From positions 1 to 5,074 of the forward strand of contig JBFKOL010000317.1 in NCBI GenBank assembly GCA_041628815.1: a stretch of DNA of 5,074 nucleotides. The letters are read 5' to 3'. This stretch comes from JBFKOL01 sp041628815. Lineage in GTDB: Bacteria; Bacteroidota; Bacteroidia; Chitinophagales; Saprospiraceae. The notes under the pieces are model-generated. The model was given only the letters and a program-made list of their open reading frames with translations. It was not told the origin of the DNA and did no database searches. The translations under genes were made by a program, and so were the position numbers. Shown piece by piece: positions 1 to 5,074 of the stretch; the stretch's first letter is position 1, and each line of letters begins with the position of its first letter.

Positions 1-2056
1 CCTGGTCTTTCAGGAGTGTCAGAAAGTAACCATCGTATGCTGCAAGGGCATTCTCTATTGCCGGAGTATCGCTACCAGGACCTTTTTGGATGATTCGGAT
101 CATCGAATCAAACAAAAATTCACTTCGCGTATAGCCAGCTGCAGAGATGGCAGATTGCCTGATGGAGGAATCGGAATCTTCGAATAAGGCATCGATGAAA
201 CTGTAGAATTCCGTCAGCCTTCCATATCCAATGGCCTTTAGCAGCGTGATGGCGATGTGTTTTTTTCTGGATATTTCCTTTTCGTTTGAAAGTTTTATCA
301 AAGTTGACCTGATTTGCCTGTTCAATTCGTGACGCCATATGGAGTGAGGGACTGCTCTAATGTGCCATGCAAGCCCAACAAGCGCAGCCGACCAGATCTT
401 TACATCGCTATGATTCAAATAACCATGAATAAATTGCTGGTTGTAGGGTTCGTGCCGCACCAGGTATTCTATTGCCCTTACTTTGACCATTTGGGTTTCA
501 TCATTGGCCAGTGCCATGGCTTTCTGCTTGATGACAGGATCGTGGTATGCCAACGCATTGATCAAGGCTTCAGCACGGATTTTGGCCGAGGGGTCATCTA
601 AAAGCGCCACAAGCGCAGATTGAAATCTGCGATCGGCAAGCGGTCGAATCTTCTTCAGCATGAATAATTTTTGTTCATCCGTACCTGACTTCAAAACCTG
701 CTGAATTGTCTCAATCACCGAAGATTTGTTATAATCAATATTCTCCTGTCGGTTGGTTTCATTCAATTTGCGAAGCTTGGCAGATATGGTTTTAACATAT
801 TCTTTTCTTACGAGGAATGCGAAATAAATCCACAGGACAATGAGTATGACGAGCATGATATTTACAGCCATATAGGACATACCCATACCCTTAATGATAA
901 ATATGAGCAACAACCCAATAAATCCCGTGGCCAGGCTGTCGACAAAGACGTCAATAAAGGTTTTTGTTCGATTTTTTATCTCGGTAGAAACAGGAAAAAT
1001 CAATAACTCCATGGCGGCTTTATTGATCGATTGTTTCAAACCTCCATCGGACATTTTCAGCAATACCACCCCAAATAATAATCCGGGAAAAAGAAAGATA
1101 ACCATGGATGCCATGAATATGGTGGCCGGGAGGATAAAAATGGTTGAAGCTACTCCATAATGACCGACTATTCTGCGTGTCATAAAGAGCTGTAAGAACA
1201 ACGAAATAACATTAAACGTGGAAAACCAGAAACCGAAGAAAGCCGTTAGCTCATCCGGGTCCTGGATAATATCGGATGCCAGGCCGCCAAACTGATAGTC
1301 AACCAATTTAGCCACCATTACACTTATTGCTACAATGGCAGCAATGAGAGTGAGATGCCTTGATTCGAGGATCAGCTTGTACGGTTGTTTGCTGTCATAT
1401 TTGGTTTGGGATATGGCTGTAAGAATACGAACGTCACTTTTTAGGTAGTTTTCCCAGATTTCGTGGCTCAAGAATAAGACAGGAGCTAAAATGAATGCAC
1501 TCACCCCAGTGAGATATTCTGCGCTGATGTGGTTGCTGAGTATGGAGGTAAGGTATCCACCAAATATACCGCCTGCTATGGCACCTGCACCAATGAAGCT
1601 AAATATGCGTTTAGCTTGCCGGCTGTCGAATACCATATTGGCCAATATCCAGAATTGGGAAGTCGTCAATAGGGCAAAGATGGCCACCCAGATGTAAAAA
1701 ACGTACAGGACAATGTTCTCAGCCAGATTGAGACGAAGGAAAATGCCAAAAAGTAGTAATGATACTACCGACAATTGGATGGTATACCGGAAGATGCGGT
1801 ACATGTTCACTCTGAACAATAGCCGCGAGTACAGGTAAGATACAATTGCGGCCGATATTGCTACCAGGATAAATGCATAAGGCAACTGCTCTACACCAAA
1901 TTTTGCCAGAAATAGCCCATTAACGGTAGGTTTGACAATCAGTAAAGTGGAAATGATCAAGAAAATAACCACCTGCATGAGAAGAGCCTTCTTGATCTCG
2001 CCTTCGCGTAGGTCAAAGACTTCGGATAAGGTTGAAGACAAGCGTTTTTTAGCCAA
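1..2056 (-). CDS. NTT/TLC-type (ATP/ADP translocase-like) membrane transporter fused to HEAT repeats, C-terminus outside window
   Basis: The frame is open without a stop for 685 codons and continues past base 1. Residues 1-25 are a basic, cytoplasmic-looking leader (starting MAKKRL). About twelve hydrophobic helices follow, near residues 27-44, 58-77, 91-108, 113-138, 151-168, 181-200, 234-252, 271-293, 303-323, 326-336, 368-389 and 395-413. Residues 135-167 carry FW..AN, then QAKR.F and a glycine-rich G.GA..GG..GG stretch, which I recognise from the nucleotide-transporter (NTT/TLC) family; Lys42 in the first helix may correspond to the family's early conserved lysine. From about residue 446 the protein is soluble and built of helical pairs of HEAT type (for example 478-505, with DDPSAKIRAEAL, and 614-642, with EDSDSSIRQSA). 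Classical NTTs exchange ATP/ADP or other nucleotides in intracellular parasites and plastids; the substrate here is unknown, so transport of nucleotides is only a family-level inference. No ATG lies upstream of the first helix: an in-frame TAA sits just inside the upstream gene, and the best start is TTG at 2056. ATG at 1978 would cut into helix 1. It lies 44 bases downstream of the hydrolase gene and is probably co-transcribed with it. Confidence 0.82.
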   Translation of the reverse strand, partial: MAKKRLSSTLSEVFDLREGEIKKALLMQVVIFLIISTLLIVKPTVNGLFLAKFGVEQLPYAFILVAISAAIVSYLYSRLLFRVNMYRIFRYTIQLSVVSLLLFGIFLRLNLAENIVLYVFYIWVAIFALLTTSQFWILANMVFDSRQAKRIFSFIGAGAIAGGIFGGYLTSILSNHISAEYLTGVSAFILAPVLFLSHEIWENYLKSDVRILTAISQTKYDSKQPYKLILESRHLTLIAAIVAISVMVAKLVDYQFGGLASDIIQDPDELTAFFGFWFSTFNVISLFLQLFMTRRIVGHYGVASTIFILPATIFMASMVIFLFPGLLFGVVLLKMSDGGLKQSINKAAMELLIFPVSTEIKNRTKTFIDVFVDSLATGFIGLLLIFIIKGMGMSYMAVNIMLVILIVLWIYFAFLVRKEYVKTISAKLRKLNETNRQENIDYNKSSVIETIQQVLKSGTDEQKLFMLKKIRPLADRRFQSALVALLDDPSAKIRAEALINALAYHDPVIKQKAMALANDETQMVKVRAIEYLVRHEPYNQQFIHGYLNHSDVKIWSAALVGLAWHIRAVPHSIWRHELNRQIRSTLIKLSNEKEISRKKHIAITLLKAIGYGRLTEFYSFIDALFEDSDSSIRQSAISAAGYTRSEFLFDSMIRIIQKGPGSDTPAIENALAAYDGYFLTLLKDQ

Positions 2057-2063
2057 TGGTATC

Positions 2064-2093
2064 TTGTTTACTACAGAAATACCAAAGTAACAA
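2064..2093 (-). promoter_or_regulatory. Possible weak hairpin in the hydrolase-transporter spacer, just before the TTG start
   Basis: Bases 2064-2072 (TTGTTTACT) and 2086-2093 (AGTAACAA) can pair as an eight-base-pair stem with one bulged T and a 13-base loop. In the transcript it would end about seven bases before the proposed TTG start of the transporter gene. It is AT-rich and lacks a following U tract, so it does not look like an intrinsic terminator. If real, it might affect initiation of the downstream gene, but it could be chance. Confidence 0.2.
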
Positions 2094-2100
2094 TATCCTG

Positions 2101-3027
2101 TTAGCTTGTCTTTTTAGTGGGCTGTAATAGGTAGTCTACTTCGTTGACAAGTTTGCGCATGATGGATTCACCTCCTGGATCATCAACAAGAGCGGCAAGA
2201 ATGTATTTTCGTTTAGGTCCTAGGACCAAAACAGAATCCGAATGATAAGTACGCCAACTACCAGATTTTCTATAAAGTTTGGCTTGAGGGGCTATCATTG
2301 CCAGCGTGTTGACAAACTTGTGGCGCAAGTCTGGATTGACCATGATATCTTTCATCTGCGCAGAGCGTTGTTCATTGACGAGCTGACCCTTATGCATCAG
2401 GTAATAGAATCTACAAATTTGTCTTACCGTCGCTGCATGACTCAATCCCTTCATCGGTTCCGGATATCTTCGTCCCTGACTGGCATATCTTTTACCGACC
2501 CACAGGCCTCCTCCTCTTTCTTCATCGTACAATTCGTGCTGCGAATCTCGGAGCACGGATTCAATTTTTTCAAAAGTGAGCCTGTCTATCATCCGGGTAG
2601 AGGCGCGATTGTCGGAATAACTGATCATAAGACGCAGGTCTTTTTTGATCTCTTTGGTCTCTTCCAGTGTTCCATCCTCGAATGCTTGCACAGCAGCCAA
2701 CAAAATGGCGATCTTGGGTAAGCTTGCCGCATACATCATATCGTCGCAGTTGATGCATGCAAAACGAGGATTCGCTTCATCAGAAAGATCAACCAATCCA
2801 ACGGCCATTTTTTTTCCGGCCACTAGCGATTGCCACTTCCTGTTTTTGGATATCCTCTGTCGCAGCGCATCTTCGAATGATTTGTTCTGATATTCTGCCA
2901 AAGGAATAAAGTCACTTTCCTTTTCAAGGAAGGGCATTGTTAAGGCGGTGGCAGGATGAAGTTGTTGTCCGAATAAAAGAGAAAAAGCAAGTAAAAAGGT
3001 CGAAAAAAAGAAAATGGTTGTTTTCAT
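2101..3027 (-). CDS. Secreted serine hydrolase of class A beta-lactamase fold
   Basis: This 308-residue protein begins with a signal peptide: Lys2, a hydrophobic stretch at residues 5-19, then a likely cleavage shortly after Gly20 or near the ATA at 26-28. The active-site motifs of the penicillin-recognising serine enzymes appear in the right order and spacing: SLPK at 102-105 (nucleophile Ser102, Lys105), SDN at 138-140, and KSG at 254-256, followed by the segment around YHSDSVLVLG that fits the adjacent beta strand. Length and layout match class A beta-lactamases (Beta-lactamase2-type family). The omega-loop region (about 160-185) has no clear ExxLN; it reads HELYDEE followed by GGGLWVGKRY, so the deacylating glutamate of true beta-lactamases cannot be assigned. 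It may therefore be a weak beta-lactamase, a peptidase-like enzyme or another envelope hydrolase, and antibiotic resistance should not be assumed. Cys91 and Cys94 form a CxxC just ahead of the nucleophile and could form a disulfide after export. The ATG at 3027 gives a full signal peptide. The gene diverges from the gamma-glutamyltranspeptidase gene and precedes the transporter gene by 44 bases. Confidence 0.85.
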   Translation of the reverse strand: MKTTIFFFSTFLLAFSLLFGQQLHPATALTMPFLEKESDFIPLAEYQNKSFEDALRQRISKNRKWQSLVAGKKMAVGLVDLSDEANPRFACINCDDMMYAASLPKIAILLAAVQAFEDGTLEETKEIKKDLRLMISYSDNRASTRMIDRLTFEKIESVLRDSQHELYDEERGGGLWVGKRYASQGRRYPEPMKGLSHAATVRQICRFYYLMHKGQLVNEQRSAQMKDIMVNPDLRHKFVNTLAMIAPQAKLYRKSGSWRTYHSDSVLVLGPKRKYILAALVDDPGGESIMRKLVNEVDYLLQPTKKTS

Positions 3028-3038
3028 ATGTACTTAAA

Positions 3039-3055
3039 ATCCCTATTCGCGGGAT
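3039..3055 (-). promoter_or_regulatory. Small inverted repeat just upstream of the hydrolase start
   Basis: ATCCC (3039-3043) and GGGAT (3051-3055) are perfect five-base inverted copies around a seven-base spacer, ending 11 bases upstream of the hydrolase ATG. It overlaps the left arm of the larger repeat pair. It could be an operator half-site pair or a short leader hairpin that covers the initiation region. The stem is too short for confidence. Confidence 0.25.
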
Positions 3056-3177
3056 CATTTCAGGATGCAAAGTTCAAGCAAAAAAAAATATCCTTTAGTT
3101 AAATTATTGCAAATGACGACATTTTGCCTTTGCTTAGGGATAGTCTTACGCAACTTAGTTATAACGCGAATGGGGAT
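3039..3177. repeat. Inverted 12-base repeat pair flanked by TAAA
   Basis: The left arm ATCCCTATTCGC (3039-3050) and the right arm GCGAATGGGGAT (3166-3177) are reverse complements at 11 of 12 positions. Immediately outside the arms, TAAA occurs as a direct repeat at 3035-3038 and 3178-3181. Two readings fit: paired binding sites for one regulator serving the two divergent genes, or the terminal inverted repeats and target duplication of a non-coding miniature element of about 139 bp. The interior is not itself symmetric and contains no convincing gene. Chance cannot be excluded for arms this short. Confidence 0.4.
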
Positions 3178-3234
3178 TAAATTGGTTCATTTCACGTGCC
3201 CCATAATTCGTCATTTCATAACTTTCAGATCGGA

Positions 3235-4983
3235 ATGCAATCGAAAATCATGACTAGCACCTTATCTCGCCTCACTTCACGGGGTTTTCTTTTTCTGCTC
3301 TTCCTATTGGCGATCCTTACCGCTAACGCCCAGGAACCTATTTTTTCAGATGAGGCGATTCATCATCCTGTTGTAGCACAAAATGGTATGGTAGCTTCGC
3401 AACACCCATTGGCTACTCAAGCTGGACTCGACATATTAAAACAAGGCGGGAATGCAGTGGATGCCGCCGTTGCGGTAGGTTTTGCTCTGGCAGTTGTTCT
3501 TCCCAGAGCGGGTAACCTTGGAGGAGGAGGGTTCATGCTTGTATACGATGCTTCAGAAAAAAGTGCCAAAGCCATCAATTACAGAGAGACCGCCCCAGCA
3601 GCAGCTCAGCGCGATATGTACCTGGACAATGACGGCACGGTAAACCAGGAATGGCTCAACTCCCATTATAAATCTGCAGGCGTGCCGGGCACAGTGTATG
3701 GGCTGAACATGGCCCTTGAAAAATACGGTTCCATGTCGCTTGAACAAGTCATCCAGCCCGCCATCAGGTTGGCAAGGGATGGGTTTCCTGTTACCCAGAA
3801 TTTAGCAACTGTTCTGAGGGCCCTCGATGTAAGGTTGAAAAAATGGCCTGAAACTGCGCGAATTTTCTTCGGGCCCGATGGTAGCGATTACGAAATGGGA
3901 GAAATCCTCGTTCAGGAAGACCTGGCCAAGAGCCTGGAATTGATAGCTGCAAACGGGCCAGAGGCTTTTTACATGGGGGAAATAGCAGAGAGAATTGCCG
4001 ATGACATGGCAGCGAACGATGGGATTATCACGCGACAAGACCTTGCCATGTATAAAGCCTATGAAACCGATGTTGTATCAGGAAGCTACGGTGAATATTC
4101 GATTGCCTCCATGCCTCCTCCCAGTTCTGGCGGTGTCCACCTGTTGCAAATGCTGAATATTCTCGAAGGATTCGACCTCAAATTCTCGGGTCCAAATTCA
4201 GCTGTGACCATTCATTTAATGGCGGAAGCTATGAAAAGGGCCTATGCCGATAGAAGCAAATACCTTGGTGATCCTCTTTTCTGGAATGTCCCTGTAGAAC
4301 GAATCCTTTCTAAAAAATATGCCAGGTCTCTGAGGGATAGCATTTCAATAGATGAAATGCGGCCATCCGAGAAAATCAAGCCTGGTAACCCTCTGGGTTT
4401 TGAAAGTGAAGAAACCACACATTTCTCGGTAGTCGACAGTGAAGGCAATGCTGTGAGCAATACCTACACCTTGAATTTTAGCTTTGGGAGTGGAGTGGTG
4501 GTCAAAGGAACAGGAATCTTGCTCAATAATGAAATGAGTGATTTCGCTGCTAAACCAGGTAGCCCGGATGCATACGGACTCATTGGTGGTGAGGCCAATG
4601 CCATTCTTCCGGGAAAAAGACCTCTCAGTTCAATGACACCAACAATCGTCTTCAAAGACGGGAAACCGTTTTTAGTGACGGGAAGTCCGGGCGGAAGCCT
4701 GATCATTACATCTGTCCTTCAGGTAGTGTTGAATGTTCTGGCACATGATATGAATGTGGCTGAGGCGTCTCATGCACCGCGCATTCATCATCAATGGTAT
4801 CCCGATATCCTTTACGTGGAAAAAAGCCTCGGCTATGATACGAGAAGATTGTTAGAAACAATGGGTTACGAAGTTCGCATCCGGAATGCGATGGGAAGTA
4901 CCCAATCCATTATGATAGTCGATGGTTACCTGTATGGGGCATCAGATCCAAGAAGACCAGACGCCACAACAATGGGATATTAA
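3235..4983 (+). CDS. ggt: Gamma-glutamyltranspeptidase (glutathione hydrolase), periplasmic precursor
   Basis: The enzyme cleaves the gamma-glutamyl bond of glutathione and related compounds, and transfers the glutamyl group to water or an amino acceptor, in the periplasm. Counting from ATG 3235 (582 residues), residues 1-32 are a signal peptide with a hydrophobic core (FLFLLFLLAIL) and an ANA cleavage site before Gln33. The N-terminal conserved block is present (GGNAVDAAVAVGFAL, GNLGGGG), as is Arg117 in NYRETAP, the expected binder of the glutamyl carboxylate. The self-cleavage site is Glu393-Thr394 in EETTHFS; Thr394 (codon 4414) becomes the nucleophile of the small subunit. That subunit is 189 residues, about the length in Escherichia coli Ggt. 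Further hallmarks are TLN (412-414), NNEMSDF with Glu433 and Asp436, PLSSM (Ser465-Ser466), and GSPGGS with the oxyanion-hole glycines 486-487. A lid-loop segment (about 440-462) is kept, as in typical bacterial glutathione-active enzymes. GTG 3196 would put 13 extra residues before the signal peptide, and ATG 3250 gives an equally good one, so the start is uncertain between 3235 and 3250. No break or missing key residue is seen. Confidence 0.96.
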   Translation: MQSKIMTSTLSRLTSRGFLFLLFLLAILTANAQEPIFSDEAIHHPVVAQNGMVASQHPLATQAGLDILKQGGNAVDAAVAVGFALAVVLPRAGNLGGGGFMLVYDASEKSAKAINYRETAPAAAQRDMYLDNDGTVNQEWLNSHYKSAGVPGTVYGLNMALEKYGSMSLEQVIQPAIRLARDGFPVTQNLATVLRALDVRLKKWPETARIFFGPDGSDYEMGEILVQEDLAKSLELIAANGPEAFYMGEIAERIADDMAANDGIITRQDLAMYKAYETDVVSGSYGEYSIASMPPPSSGGVHLLQMLNILEGFDLKFSGPNSAVTIHLMAEAMKRAYADRSKYLGDPLFWNVPVERILSKKYARSLRDSISIDEMRPSEKIKPGNPLGFESEETTHFSVVDSEGNAVSNTYTLNFSFGSGVVVKGTGILLNNEMSDFAAKPGSPDAYGLIGGEANAILPGKRPLSSMTPTIVFKDGKPFLVTGSPGGSLIITSVLQVVLNVLAHDMNVAEASHAPRIHHQWYPDILYVEKSLGYDTRRLLETMGYEVRIRNAMGSTQSIMIVDGYLYGASDPRRPDATTMGY

Positions 4984-5019
4984 TATACATTCTATTCGAC
5001 TCAACCGTAGAGTAAGCAT

Positions 5020-5074
5020 TTGACATCCTTCATTTTAAAACCAATAGGGGTACTTCTGTATGCATGGCTGTCTC
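5020..5074 (+). CDS. Possible N-terminus of a membrane-associated protein, cut by window edge
   Basis: After the gamma-glutamyltranspeptidase stop, an in-frame TAG at 5008 is followed by TTG at 5020 and an open frame to the edge. The 18 residues read MTSFILKPIGVLLYAWLS if TTG initiates, which resembles a hydrophobic N-terminal helix. The 36-base gap from the previous stop would suit a co-directional operon partner. Alternative starts in another frame exist (ATG 5060 and ATG 5064, same frame as each other only if read separately), and the minus strand also has a short open end stopping at about 5036, so strand and frame are not secure. The product cannot be named from this length. The 4984-5019 gap shows no convincing terminator. 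Confidence 0.3.
   Translation, partial: MTSFILKPIGVLLYAWLS

Larger units (their letters stand above)
3028..3234. promoter_or_regulatory. Divergent intergenic region expected to hold both promoters
   Basis: This spacer separates two head-to-head genes, so promoters for both directions should lie here. It is AT-rich and includes a run of nine A at 3080-3088. I looked for the Bacteroidota promoter pattern (TTTG at -33 and TAnnTTTG at -7). The closest -7 match is TAACTTTC at 3219-3226 on the plus strand, but it has no good -33 partner, and nothing convincing appears on the minus strand. No strong Shine-Dalgarno sequence precedes either start. Inverted copies of a GCGAAT-GGGAT motif lie inside the spacer and are listed separately. 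Confidence 0.55.

Noticed and set aside
314..601. Plus-strand open frame of 95 codons, and others at 894-1160 and 1491-1697
   Set aside because: They lie antisense inside the continuous transporter gene, have no recognisable protein features, and the opposite frame has clear helices and HEAT repeats.
378..618. Exact 10-base repeat ACAAGCGCAG at 378-387 and 609-618
   Set aside because: Both copies encode the same Ala-Leu-Val core in neighbouring HEAT-like repeats, so protein repeat similarity explains it.
2242..2721. Plus-strand open frame of 159 codons opposite the serine hydrolase
   Set aside because: It is antisense to a gene with intact catalytic motifs and shows no domain or signal of its own.
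3219..3226. TAACTTTC as a Bacteroidota -7 box for the gamma-glutamyltranspeptidase
   Set aside because: It matches seven of eight positions including the two free ones, but no TTG or TTTG occurs at the required 19-21 base spacing upstream.
3065..3253. Short plus-strand open frame of 62 codons across the divergent spacer
   Set aside because: It overlaps the start of the gamma-glutamyltranspeptidase in another frame, begins with a low-complexity lysine run from the A tract, and leaves no room for promoters.
4999..5013. Possible terminator hairpin ACTC/GAGT after the gamma-glutamyltranspeptidase
   Set aside because: The stem is only four base pairs with a seven-base loop and no T tract follows.
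5021..5049. TTGACA at 5021-5026 resembling a sigma-70 -35 box
   Set aside because: At 17 bases the next hexamer is AATAGG, a poor -10, and the bases also form part of a plausible coding start; the likely host group uses a different promoter pattern.

Overview
The window looks like chromosomal DNA from a Bacteroidota bacterium, or a close relative. The reasons are moderate GC by eye, very weak Shine-Dalgarno signals, signal-peptide-bearing envelope enzymes, and a nucleotide-transporter-like (NTT/TLC) membrane protein fused to HEAT repeats. This taxonomic guess is inference; there is no rRNA or marker gene to settle it.

Layout. Bases 1-2056 (minus strand) hold the first 685 codons of a large gene whose 3' end lies outside the window. 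It encodes about 12 membrane helices of the ATP/ADP-translocase-like (NTT/TLC) type, followed by a soluble array of HEAT repeats. Forty-four bases upstream, on the same strand, lies a complete gene (2101-3027) for a secreted serine hydrolase with the class A beta-lactamase fold, showing SxxK, SDN and KSG motifs. These two genes probably form one transcription unit. A divergent spacer (3028-3234) separates them from a complete plus-strand gene (3235-4983) for a periplasmic gamma-glutamyltranspeptidase with all its hallmark residues. After a 36-base gap, an open frame beginning with TTG at 5020 runs off the right edge and may be the N-terminus of another membrane-associated protein.

How the genes might relate. 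The hydrolase and the gamma-glutamyltranspeptidase are both predicted to be exported. One is a penicillin-recognising-type enzyme and the other processes glutathione and gamma-glutamyl peptides, so both may act on peptides in the envelope. The neighbouring transporter-like protein would sit in the inner membrane. No pathway linking the three is established by the sequence; only the head-to-head arrangement and the probable bla-like/NTT-like operon are visible.

Most unusual items. These are the NTT-HEAT fusion with its apparent TTG start, a 12-base near-perfect inverted repeat flanked by TAAA in the divergent spacer (either paired operator-type sites or the ends of a roughly 139-bp miniature element), and a beta-lactamase-fold protein without a recognisable ExxLN omega-loop motif. 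I see no CRISPR array, tRNA, rRNA, intact insertion sequence, or clear evidence of a wholly new system.
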